From NCBI RefSeq assembly GCF_000807855.2, contig NZ_JRYR02000002.1:821756-885755 (forward strand): DNA of 64,000 nt, written 5' to 3'. The notes beneath the pieces are model-generated. The model made no database searches, was not told the DNA's origin, and saw only the letters and a program-made list of their open reading frames with translations. The position numbers and the translations under genes were made by a program. Within the stretch, counting starts at the first letter, position 1. The number at the start of each line of letters is the position of its first letter. The DNA comes from Flammeovirga pacifica. GTDB lineage: Bacteria > Bacteroidota > Bacteroidia > Cytophagales > Flammeovirgaceae. Of this stretch, positions 8,844-17,157 are shown one piece after another.

Positions 8844-9346
8844 AGGGATAAGTTTGGTGATTCATCTTCATCAGATTGACGTGCCTCTCTCACTTTTTCG
8901 AACTCGTGCATTAATTGTAAAACAAGATATCTTACAATAAACATCATGATTAAGCCAATAAGGTAGCTTGCCCACCAATCGTACAATTCATAATCTTCCC
9001 TGCTCAGCATTTCTCTTCCATCTCTTCTACCAGTTAACCCCCATAGGTTTTTGGAACTTTTAAATTTGTAGTTACTGCTCACCCAATCAGAAGCAAAAAT
9101 ACCTGCAGTCCAACCTGTACCTGTGGCAATTATTTCTTCAATAATGAGTATTTTCCAATCTTTTTTTGATGGATTTTTTAGTTTAGTCAAAGCGATTAAA
9201 AGATTAATAAAACTCCTTTTTATATCAATCAATAACTCTTTGATGTATGTGATATTACGATCGCTATATACATACTTTAGTAAAAAATTATGTAGGTGTA
9301 TAGCTATGATTTTTGCTTTGTTAATTAGTTTATCAGAAGTATTCAT
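8840..9346 (-). CDS. Small membrane protein of unknown function
   Basis: 168 residues, family not recognised. The N-terminal third is rich in K, I and L and may contain one long helix; a glycine-rich hydrophobic segment (IIATGTGWTAGIFASDWV, near 72-90) and a strong membrane segment near 127-147 (ASYLIGLIMMFIVRYLVL) are followed by a charged, acidic tail. It overlaps the downstream alpha/beta hydrolase by 4 bases, so the two are translationally coupled and may work together at the inner membrane. A 99-codon open frame on the opposite strand over part of this gene has no such support and is ignored. Confidence 0.7.
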   Translation of the reverse strand: MNTSDKLINKAKIIAIHLHNFLLKYVYSDRNITYIKELLIDIKRSFINLLIALTKLKNPSKKDWKILIIEEIIATGTGWTAGIFASDWVSSNYKFKSSKNLWGLTGRRDGREMLSREDYELYDWWASYLIGLIMMFIVRYLVLQLMHEFEKVREARQSDEDESPNLSL

Positions 9347-9461
9347 AAAAATTGTTGTGATTCATTTATTCTTTTCAAAATGTGTTCCGAAAAGAAAAAA
9401 ATATGAATTAATCAATTCTTGAGATGATAGTAAGTTTATTATCAATTTATTAGAATACAAA

Positions 9462-10079
9462 TTACCACCTAGATAATTCAAAAGCATTTAAATACTCTTC
9501 TAGGGGCCCCATACCATTCCATAAACGTAAAGAATCTATATTAGTCGTATCTGCTATCGGCCATAATTTAGTTACTTCCACCATCTTCCCACTAACCGAA
9601 TCTATTTCTTTGGTCATAAGAATTTGAGAACCATAAATTTGAGGTTGACCTGTTTGCATTAAATACCTATCTTGATACAATGCTACCAAATTTAGGCTTA
9701 GTTCACGATCTTTACCGGCTTGGATAATCATTTCATAGTATTCGTTCTGAATACTATCAGGAGCGTGCTGAAGTACAAAAAAAGCAGTTTTACTACTTGT
9801 GTTTCCTACTAAACTTTTCCCTGGGTAACCTCCTATAGTATCAATAATTTCTTGAATACGTTTTAAATTTTTCTGATCTAATTCATTTTGCTTACTCCAC
9901 AAAAATTTCATCTCTGAAGAATCAATTTCATAAGTATTAAGGAGTTGTTTTCGGTACTTTTGATCTAAATAATAGATACTATCTAATTCTGCAGATAAGG
10001 CTTCAGAATTGACATTTGTTGTCAACGTACAAGATGTTCCTAAAATGATAATTGAGAGGAATAGTATTAGTTTTGTCAT
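9462..10079 (-). CDS. DUF6624-like lipoprotein
   Basis: 205 residues. The N terminus is a lipoprotein signal (IIILGTSC lipobox, C17), so the mature protein is likely lipid-anchored. The C-terminal half resembles the DUF6624 family: FVLQHAPDSIQNEYYEMI followed by ALYQDRYLMQTGQPQIYGSQ, where the GQPQIYGSQ-like motif is the most conserved part of that family. Function of the family is not known. A terminator for aconitase sits directly upstream, so this gene likely has its own promoter overlapping it or is read only at a low level from acnB. Confidence 0.75.
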   Translation of the reverse strand: MTKLILFLSIIILGTSCTLTTNVNSEALSAELDSIYYLDQKYRKQLLNTYEIDSSEMKFLWSKQNELDQKNLKRIQEIIDTIGGYPGKSLVGNTSSKTAFFVLQHAPDSIQNEYYEMIIQAGKDRELSLNLVALYQDRYLMQTGQPQIYGSQILMTKEIDSVSGKMVEVTKLWPIADTTNIDSLRLWNGMGPLEEYLNAFELSRW

Positions 10080-10080
10080 A

Positions 10081-10125
10081 AAAAAATCTCAGTAAATAAG
10101 CGTGTCACCGCAATTTACTGAGATT
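10081..10125 (-). terminator. Intrinsic terminator downstream of acnB
   Basis: 13-bp perfect inverted repeat (10085-10097 with 10113-10125) with a 15-base loop, followed on the minus strand by six T residues at 10086-10081. It ends directly against the start codon of the DUF6624 lipoprotein gene, so read-through at this point would determine expression of that gene. Confidence 0.75.
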
Positions 10126-10175
10126 ATATCTATTTCAAAAACCACCTATTAAAAGTAGTTGATATATTTATTAAC

Positions 10176-12953
10176 TTAAGAAGTCAACAACTTAGAAGAA
10201 GGCTTGAACTTCGTTAGGTTGATTCCTTTTACTGCAGCTTGATATTCTTCGATATTTGGTGTTCTACCAAGAATCGTTGAAAGTACTACTACTGGAGTAG
10301 AAGATAATAATGACTCACCTTTCTTCTCAGAAGAATCTTTTACGACTCTACCTTGGAATAAACGAGTTGATGTAGCCATTACAGTATCACCAGGTTCCGC
10401 TTTTTCTTGGTTACCCATACAAAGGTTACAACCAGGACGCTCTAAGTAAAGCATTTTTTCGTATTTAGTACGAGCAGCACCTTTAGGAGCATCATCGTCA
10501 AATTCGAAACCTGAATACTTCTGAAGAACTTCCCAATCTCCTTCCGCTTTTAACTCATCAACAATATTGTATGTTGGAGGAGCTACTACTAGAGGAGCTT
10601 TGAATTCAACTTTACCATTTAACTCTTCAATGTTTTTCAACATTTGAGCTAAAATTTTCATATCCCCTTTGTGTACCATACAAGAACCAATAAAACCTAG
10701 GTCTACTTGTCTGTCGCCACCATAGAAAGATAAAGGTCTAATTGTATCGTGAGTATAACGTTTAGAAACATCATCGTTATTTACATCAGGATCGGCAATC
10801 ATTGGCTCTTCAATTTCATCAAGATCTATCTCCACTTCTGCAAAATACTTTGCATCAGCATCTGGAGTTAATGGAGGTTTAACACCTGTATTGATTTCTT
10901 GAATTCTATTGTTTGCTTTATCGATTAAACCTTGAAGAACTGCTTTTTCATTGTCCATACCCTTCTCAATCATGATTTGGATTCTAGACTTAGCAATTTC
11001 TAATGATTCAATTAATGTCTCATCTTCTGAAATACAGATAGATGCTTTCGCTTTCATCTCAGCAGTCCAGTCTGTGAAAGTAAATGCTTGGTCAGCTGTT
11101 AAAGTACCAATATGTACTTCAATTACTCTACCTTGGAATACGTTATCACCACCAAATTGCTTCAACATTTGTTGCTGAGTAGCATGAACAACATCACGGA
11201 AGTCCATGTAAGATTTCATCTCACCTTTAAATGTTACTTTAACAGATTCTGGAATAGGCATAGTAGCCTCACCAGTAGCTAAAGCTAGTGCTACAGTACC
11301 AGAATCGGCACCAAATGCAACACCTTTCGACATTCTTGTATGAGAGTCACCACCAATAATGATATCCCAATCAGAAACAGTAATGTCATTCAATACTTTA
11401 TGAATAACGTCTGTCATTGCGTGGTATACACCTTTAGGGTCACGAGCAGTAATCAAACCAAAGTCGTTCATAAATTTCATCAACTTAGGAATGTTAGCTT
11501 GCGCTTTCTTATCCCAAACAGATGCAGTATGACAACCAGATTGGTAAGCACCATCTACAATTGGAGAAATTACGGTTGCTGCCATAGACTCTAGTTCCTG
11601 AGAAGTCATTAAACCAGTAGTATCTTGAGAACCTACAATGTTTACTTCTACACGAACATCAGAACCTGAATGTAAAGTTACACCCGGAGTAGTTCCTACA
11701 GCATTTTTATTAAAGATCTTTTCTACTGCAGTTAAACCTTGTCCGTCAATAGAGATTTCTTTTGATGGAGCAAATACTACAGGAGCATCGATAGATAAAG
11801 CCTTAGCAGCGAATGATTGTAATTTCTTACCAAATACAACTGCATAAGAACCACCTGCTTTAATAAACTCTACTTTCTGTGGAGTTAAAGAAGCAGAGAT
11901 ATCAATCAATTCTTGGTCTCCGTTATATAATTTTTTTGTTTTTGTATTAATAGTTAGAACAGTACCAGTCTCAACAGAATATGTTTTTTCTAATACTGGT
12001 TCTCCTTCTGCATTTAAAACAGTATTACCCTTATCATCCTTTTTCTTCACCCAGTTTTGAAGGTCGATACCGATACCGCCTGTTACACCTACTGTAGTTA
12101 AGAAAATTGGAGAGATACCATTAGTACCAGCAATAATTGGAGCGATATTAACAAAAGGAACATATGGGCTACCAGGAATACCTGTCCATAATGCTACGTT
12201 GTTAACACCTGACATTCTTGAAGAACCCACACCCATTGTGCCTTTTTCTGCAATAAGCATTACACGTTTATCAGGATGTTGTTCTTTTAAAGCTGTCAAT
12301 GCTTTTTGCTGCTCTTTATTGTGTTCAAAGATACATTGACCATGTAGTTCACGATCTGATCTTGAGTGAGCATCAGCACCAGGAGATAATAAATCTGTAG
12401 AGATATCACCTTCTCCTGCAATGAAAGTAACAATTTTAATTTCCTCTTCTACTTCAGGAAGTTTTGTAAAGAATTCTGCTTGAGCATAGCTTTCTAAGAT
12501 TTCTTTCGCGATTGCATTGCCACCTTTGAAAGCAGCGTCTAAACGCTCCATGTCTGCATCATAAAGGAAAACTTGCGTTTTCAATACTTTTGCTGATGCT
12601 TTTGCAATTGACTCATTATTACCCAATGCAAGGTCAAGAAGTACTTCAACAGAAGGACCACCTTTCATGTGTGATAATTGTTCAAAAGCAAAATCTGCAG
12701 TAATTTCTTCTACTTTAACTTCACCAAGAATAATTTCTTTTAAAAACTTAGCTTTGACGCCTGCTGCACTAGTAGTACCAGGTAATGTGTTGTAGATAAA
12801 AAAGTGAAGTGAATCTTTTCTATTCTCATTGTTCACATCTTTAATTTGTGCAATGATTTCACTTGTTAATTCTGCATCGTCAATCGGCTTTGGATGTAGA
12901 CCTTGACCTTTTCGTTCTTCGATCTCTTGGAGATATTCAGTATATCTGCTCAT
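10176..12953 (-). CDS. acnB: Bifunctional aconitate hydratase 2 / 2-methylisocitrate dehydratase
   Basis: TCA-cycle aconitase of the AcnB type, interconverting citrate and isocitrate through cis-aconitate with a [4Fe-4S] cluster; AcnB can also act in the methylcitrate cycle. The 925-residue protein has AcnB architecture: an N-terminal HEAT-like helical domain (about 1-160, with GLHPKPIDDAEL), then the swivel and catalytic domains. Cluster-ligand cysteines are visible in YQSGCHTASVWD and in RPGCNLCMGNQ near the C terminus; GGDSHTRMSKGVAFGADSG is the substrate-binding stretch. It stands alone with a terminator 3-prime to it. A nearly 500-base gap upstream contains its probable promoter. Confidence 0.97.
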   Translation of the reverse strand: MSRYTEYLQEIEERKGQGLHPKPIDDAELTSEIIAQIKDVNNENRKDSLHFFIYNTLPGTTSAAGVKAKFLKEIILGEVKVEEITADFAFEQLSHMKGGPSVEVLLDLALGNNESIAKASAKVLKTQVFLYDADMERLDAAFKGGNAIAKEILESYAQAEFFTKLPEVEEEIKIVTFIAGEGDISTDLLSPGADAHSRSDRELHGQCIFEHNKEQQKALTALKEQHPDKRVMLIAEKGTMGVGSSRMSGVNNVALWTGIPGSPYVPFVNIAPIIAGTNGISPIFLTTVGVTGGIGIDLQNWVKKKDDKGNTVLNAEGEPVLEKTYSVETGTVLTINTKTKKLYNGDQELIDISASLTPQKVEFIKAGGSYAVVFGKKLQSFAAKALSIDAPVVFAPSKEISIDGQGLTAVEKIFNKNAVGTTPGVTLHSGSDVRVEVNIVGSQDTTGLMTSQELESMAATVISPIVDGAYQSGCHTASVWDKKAQANIPKLMKFMNDFGLITARDPKGVYHAMTDVIHKVLNDITVSDWDIIIGGDSHTRMSKGVAFGADSGTVALALATGEATMPIPESVKVTFKGEMKSYMDFRDVVHATQQQMLKQFGGDNVFQGRVIEVHIGTLTADQAFTFTDWTAEMKAKASICISEDETLIESLEIAKSRIQIMIEKGMDNEKAVLQGLIDKANNRIQEINTGVKPPLTPDADAKYFAEVEIDLDEIEEPMIADPDVNNDDVSKRYTHDTIRPLSFYGGDRQVDLGFIGSCMVHKGDMKILAQMLKNIEELNGKVEFKAPLVVAPPTYNIVDELKAEGDWEVLQKYSGFEFDDDAPKGAARTKYEKMLYLERPGCNLCMGNQEKAEPGDTVMATSTRLFQGRVVKDSSEKKGESLLSSTPVVVLSTILGRTPNIEEYQAAVKGINLTKFKPSSKLLTS

Positions 12954-13445
12954 AAAAATTCTCTTAGTGTATAGTGTATAAAAAGGAAAGTTTATTTGAT
13001 TACCTTCTGCATGTGAGTAAGTAATGCTGTCTTGTTTATTCTATATGATAAATATCATATTTAAATTTTCGTACTGCAAAAATACAAATAAATTTTAATT
13101 TTATCTTCCTAATTGCAATTAATTGATTATAGATTTATTTACACTACGTATTTTTTTTAATCAAATTGATAGACAAATAGAGCGTTTGTTATAAAAAAAT
13201 GAATCACAATTCAATTTAATATCAAAATCGCATTTTGATATAACCATCTACAAAACCAACATAAACATCACATATCCAATACTTAACACACTAATCAAGT
13301 AGCTATCAAATTAAAATCAAATGTTCTTCTAAGAACTATATATTCGTATTGACAAATAATAAGTAATATTACGTATTATTAATATTCGCTATAGCAAATA
13401 TACAATGAGATTTTTTTTTAAATTTTTATTGTAAATTATGAGAAA
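12954..13445. other. Intergenic region between acnB and the signal peptidase gene
   Basis: About 490 AT-rich bases with no supported gene. It contains a Bacteroidota-type -7 motif for acnB (13076-13084) and, downstream of that on the minus strand, an imperfect dyad with 7-bp arms ATATGAT/ATCATAT (13043-13060) that could be an operator or leader hairpin of acnB. Further right it is low-complexity AT; no clear terminator for the signal peptidase gene. Confidence 0.5.
13076..13084 (-). promoter_or_regulatory. Bacteroidota-type -7 element upstream of acnB
   Basis: Minus-strand TATTTTTGC is an exact match to TAnnTTTG, about 125 bases upstream of the acnB start codon. A -33 TTG at the standard spacing is not evident. 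Confidence 0.4.
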
Positions 13446-14318
13446 CTATAATTTATTACCTATTCGACTAAAGTTAGAACTAAATGATATTGCAGTCAGC
13501 TTACCCACAATTCTTTCATAATTCACCTCACCTAAGTAACGACTATCCAATGCATTATTCCTATTATCTCCAATTACAAAAACGGCATCCTTAGCTATCG
13601 AAAATTCATAGGTATTCGCAGACTCATGACCTTTCGGAACATTCTGATCTAATAAAATATCTATGTTAATACCATTAGATAACTCTTCTCTATAATGATA
13701 TATTTCTGATGATGTATCAATAAGTTTATGATTTAATTCTTGATTATTTATCACTAAAAAATTATCATTCAACATCACCTTGTCTCTTGGTAAAGCTACT
13801 ACTCTACATATAAACAATGATTCATCATTTTCGTTACTATCATCTTTATAAACAATAATATCACCGTATTGAATATCATCTATAGATGTAGTTAAATCAG
13901 CCAGCACAAAATCTGTAGTTTGTAAGTTGGGTTCCATAGATTCTGATGCTATTTTAAAACTCTGTACTCCTATTAATTTAGTTAAAGGAAATAGTCCTCC
14001 AAGAACCATAATCATTAATGCATAAGAAAAATAATAGTACCATCTATTAATAGATTTCAATTGATAAGTCACTAGTTTTTTAGAGACAATGATGGCATCT
14101 CTAATGACATAAATAATAAAACTATAAATTATAAAATAGGAGAAAATATATCCAGCAAAATAATTTGGGATTGAAGTCCACTTTAATAGTGTAGGAATCA
14201 AAAAATAAAGCATTAAAAAAATAAACGCTTTTCTAGGTTCTCCATTATATAATTGACCCATTCCAATGCAAAAAAAGTTGGCGATACCCGAGAACCAAGG
14301 GTTTCTTTTTTTATTCAT
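13446..14318 (-). CDS. Signal peptidase I homologue with N-terminal multi-helix domain and atypical active site
   Basis: 290 residues. The first 115 form a hydrophobic multi-helix region starting with a TM2/DUF5683-like motif (FFCIGMGQLYNGEP), then two or three further membrane segments. The C-terminal part is an S26 signal peptidase: SFKIASESMEPNL with the nucleophile serine S127, YGDIIVYK, RVVALPRDKV (box D) and GDNRNNALDSRYLGEV (box E). The expected catalytic lysine of box D (KR-V/A-VGLPGD) is replaced by cysteine C171 (ICRVVALPRD), and the PGD glycine by arginine. So the protein is either inactive, uses another base, or has specialised function. The frame opens 45 bases upstream, but the ATG at 14318 (MNKKRNPW) gives a normal cytosolic N terminus. 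Confidence 0.8.
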   Translation of the reverse strand: MNKKRNPWFSGIANFFCIGMGQLYNGEPRKAFIFLMLYFLIPTLLKWTSIPNYFAGYIFSYFIIYSFIIYVIRDAIIVSKKLVTYQLKSINRWYYYFSYALMIMVLGGLFPLTKLIGVQSFKIASESMEPNLQTTDFVLADLTTSIDDIQYGDIIVYKDDSNENDESLFICRVVALPRDKVMLNDNFLVINNQELNHKLIDTSSEIYHYREELSNGINIDILLDQNVPKGHESANTYEFSIAKDAVFVIGDNRNNALDSRYLGEVNYERIVGKLTAISFSSNFSRIGNKL

Positions 14319-14538
14319 ATTTGACTTGTTAAATAGAGAAACAAAGATAAGAATAAAGACCAAAATAATATTTTAATTATACAATTGACCTTCTTAGAAT
14401 ACTACAAATGTTGTATTGAATAAAAGAAATGCTGCATAGAAAAGATTAGATCCTGTTGACGTAGTGATTACGTACTCAAAGTCACTTGTTGAATGTACAA
14501 TACTCTTACATTGAGTTTGAATCAAAAATTTTTTAAGT

Positions 14539-15636
14539 ATGAAAAAGAAATTTAACAATCTATTATTTGGACTTTTATGTACTTCCTTAATGTATGGATG
14601 CCTTCCAACAAAACCCCTTCCTAATTCTGAAAGAAAAATCGCAAAGTTTGAACCTGCTGATGGAAAATGTCTTGTCTTTATTGGACAAGAACTGAATGCA
14701 ATAGGCGGCTTAGATGATTATAATGATGGATACTTAGATCATTTCCAACAAAGGCCAGCTGGATTTACAGCATATACAGTGTTAACTCCCGGTTCTGAAT
14801 CTTTTGGATTTATCCATAAAGGATTAGATGGTGTTACAACAACAGATGATTGGGGTGATAACAAAAGTAATATGAGTCTTCAGTTGGCAGATGAAGATTA
14901 TAAAAATATGGCCTTAGCGATAGGTTTAGGTATGGTACATCACGATTCTGCTGTTGCCTATGGAAAAAGAGATCAATTGATTCGTGAATTAGGAAATTTC
15001 ATTAAAGAACAATCCCCAAGACCTATTTTCTTACGTATTGGTTATGAATTTGATGGCCATGATTGGAACCACTACGATAGAGATAATTATATAAAAGCTT
15101 ACAAAAGAATTAAAAATATCTACGATGAAATGGAAATTACCAATGTAGCGTATGTGTGGCAATCGTGTGGTTTTATGTCATCGTTAGAAGAATTAGAAAA
15201 ATGGTATCCTGGCGATGAATATGTCGATTGGTGTGCTTTCTCGTTTTTCGGTGCTTGGAAAAAGCAAAATATGATTGCCTTTGCGAAACAAAAAGGAAAG
15301 CCTGTATTTATTGCAGAGGCTACCCCTGCTTTAGAAGAAAATAAAGAAACAGTTTTATCAAATCAGGATCAAGCAAGAGTAGCTTGGGACAATTGGTTTA
15401 CTCCATTTTTTGCTACTATCCATCAAAACCCAGAGACCGTTAAAGCCATTTCATATATTAATTGTAATTGGAAAGCACATAGAATGTGGTTTGATAATCC
15501 TACATTTAAATACATAGATTCTCGTATTCAAACCAATCCAATATTAATGAAGAAATGGGAAGCAGAATTAGAAAAAGAAACATATTTGATGTCTTCAGAT
15601 AATTTATATGATAAGCTATATGGACCTAGCTTATAA
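14539..15636 (+). CDS. GH26-like glycoside hydrolase lipoprotein
   Basis: 365 residues with a lipoprotein signal (hydrophobic residues 7-20, then YGC; C21), so probably membrane-anchored. The (beta/alpha)8 body resembles family GH26 (beta-mannanases, some beta-1,3-xylanases and lichenases): FLRIGYEFDGHDWNHYD near 173-189 fits the acid/base region, and KPVFIAEATP near 256-265 the nucleophile region. The only plus-strand gene in the xylan locus, transcribed toward GH11 and ending in a hairpin that also serves that gene. The family call is by motif resemblance and fold logic; another clan GH-A family is possible. Substrate cannot be read from sequence, but the context suggests hemicellulose. Confidence 0.7.
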   Translation: MKKKFNNLLFGLLCTSLMYGCLPTKPLPNSERKIAKFEPADGKCLVFIGQELNAIGGLDDYNDGYLDHFQQRPAGFTAYTVLTPGSESFGFIHKGLDGVTTTDDWGDNKSNMSLQLADEDYKNMALAIGLGMVHHDSAVAYGKRDQLIRELGNFIKEQSPRPIFLRIGYEFDGHDWNHYDRDNYIKAYKRIKNIYDEMEITNVAYVWQSCGFMSSLEELEKWYPGDEYVDWCAFSFFGAWKKQNMIAFAKQKGKPVFIAEATPALEENKETVLSNQDQARVAWDNWFTPFFATIHQNPETVKAISYINCNWKAHRMWFDNPTFKYIDSRIQTNPILMKKWEAELEKETYLMSSDNLYDKLYGPSL

Positions 15637-15666
15637 AAATAAGGGGAGCTTTTTAGCTCCCCTTAT
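15637..15666. terminator. Bidirectional terminator between convergent GH26 and GH11 genes
   Basis: 12-bp perfect stem (15639-15650 with 15655-15666) around a TTTT loop, GC-rich centre AGGGGAGCT. Flanked by an A run on the left, giving a T run on the minus strand; thus strongest for the GH11 gene, weaker for GH26. Confidence 0.8.
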
Positions 15667-15676
15667 CATCAAAAAA

Positions 15677-17032
15677 TTAGTTTGAAATAATAATTTTTTC
15701 TTGAAGTGATTGAATAGATCCAATGGCATGTAGAATATAAATACCTTTAGGCAAATCAATTTCTAAATTGATCAATTCTTTACCATTATTTATCTCCCAA
15801 CTTTTTGATATCGCTCCTTGCTGATCATAGATAATAATTTGATAAACTTCTCCCAAATCAACATTATTAATAGTGATTTGACCATTGGTTACTGGATTTG
15901 GATAAATGGAATTTTTAGAAATCTGTGTTCTTTCCCTATCAATTATTCTAGCTCCTGAAGTATTACCAAAACCAATGATCCCATTACAATGCATCCATTC
16001 AGAATATTGACCTCCACATGAATTATTTTGCCAAACTGCTGTATTATAAGATTGCTGTTCGGCTTGTTTTCTATTTCCATTTATTTCAACCCAATCCACT
16101 TGTACATCTCTACCATTGGCATCATTAAAATATTCTAAATTAACACCACCATTAGAATTTGTATTTACTGTAAATTCTTTAAAATTATTAGTGAGTGATA
16201 ACGTTTGAATTGTTTGATTTCCAAGACGAACATTAATTTTTTCTTGACCACTTACTCCTTTTGCTCTCACTTTTATAGTGTTTGAACCTGTATTTCCTCC
16301 TCCAGAATTCCCATTACTTGTTCCCATTGTCATACTGTAAACATTACAGGTTCCGCTACTTTGATAACCTTCTACAGTGAAAGAAACTTCATATAAATTA
16401 CCCATATTCATTCCCAAAGAAGCCCATGCGTTAAAATGATTAGCACAAGTTACAGTACCACTTGTTCTTTTAGATCTACGTACACTCCAATACTGTTGGA
16501 ATGTTTTTGTTCCTTCTATTGATGGTTGTTGGACCCTTGTTGTTTCATATATATCATAAGTTCCTCCATCGGTAGTGACTGTACCTTTAGCATTTCCTCC
16601 AGGAGGTCTCCAACTTCCCCAACTTTCAACTATATAATACTCTACTAAAGGACTTTTTGTCCAACCATAAATACATAAATACGAATTGCCTGAAGGTTGA
16701 TAATTCGCTCCATAAGTAACTGTTTGATTTTTCACACCTGGTCTCTTACCTTTTCTAGCTAATAGATTACCGATATTGCTCCAAGAAACATAAAAATTAC
16801 CTCCATTATTTAAAGTCATACACCCATTACCGGAGTCTTTCCAATACTCATAAGTGTAACCGCCTTGATTGCCAATTTGATTATTACAAATGGTCTGAGA
16901 TTTAGCATCAAATACTAAGAAAAAGAAAAAAGAAATAGCAAAGACACTTTTAGAAAAACGTTGAACTAATTGTGTATTAATATGAATACCACTTAAAAAT
17001 TGAAGTGTATTCATGAATTGTAGATGATTCAT
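15677..17032 (-). CDS. Secreted GH11 endo-1,4-beta-xylanase with CBM60-like module and T9SS domain
   Basis: 451 residues. Signal peptide-like hydrophobic segment near 28-44 ending AKSQT; an alternative ATG at residue 7 would shorten the N terminus. Residues about 48-240 are a GH11 jelly-roll xylanase: [20 protein letters not shown] carries the nucleophile glutamate, [16 protein letters not shown] is the conserved central strand, and EGYQSSG the acid/base glutamate. Residues about 252-365 match the CBM60 xylan-binding family ([45 protein letters not shown]). The last 75 residues form a T9SS C-terminal sorting domain ([13 protein letters not shown]). So it is exported by type IX secretion. It lies 125 bases downstream of the GH8 gene and may share its transcript. 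Confidence 0.93.
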   Translation of the reverse strand: MNHLQFMNTLQFLSGIHINTQLVQRFSKSVFAISFFFFLVFDAKSQTICNNQIGNQGGYTYEYWKDSGNGCMTLNNGGNFYVSWSNIGNLLARKGKRPGVKNQTVTYGANYQPSGNSYLCIYGWTKSPLVEYYIVESWGSWRPPGGNAKGTVTTDGGTYDIYETTRVQQPSIEGTKTFQQYWSVRRSKRTSGTVTCANHFNAWASLGMNMGNLYEVSFTVEGYQSSGTCNVYSMTMGTSNGNSGGGNTGSNTIKVRAKGVSGQEKINVRLGNQTIQTLSLTNNFKEFTVNTNSNGGVNLEYFNDANGRDVQVDWVEINGNRKQAEQQSYNTAVWQNNSCGGQYSEWMHCNGIIGFGNTSGARIIDRERTQISKNSIYPNPVTNGQITINNVDLGEVYQIIIYDQQGAISKSWEINNGKELINLEIDLPKGIYILHAIGSIQSLQEKIIISN

Positions 17033-17157
17033 TTTAATTAAGTTTTCATTTCATAATATATTCAAGAGCCCAATAAATAGTTAGAGTTATACGAGGATAA
17101 AAAAGATTATTGGACTCTTGAATGGTAAAGTTAATTCTGCATTTTATATCAAATATA

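Noticed and set aside
9123-9422. 99-codon plus-strand frame opposite the small membrane protein gene
   Set aside because: Antisense to a better supported gene; composition is mirror-image hydrophobic low complexity without motif.
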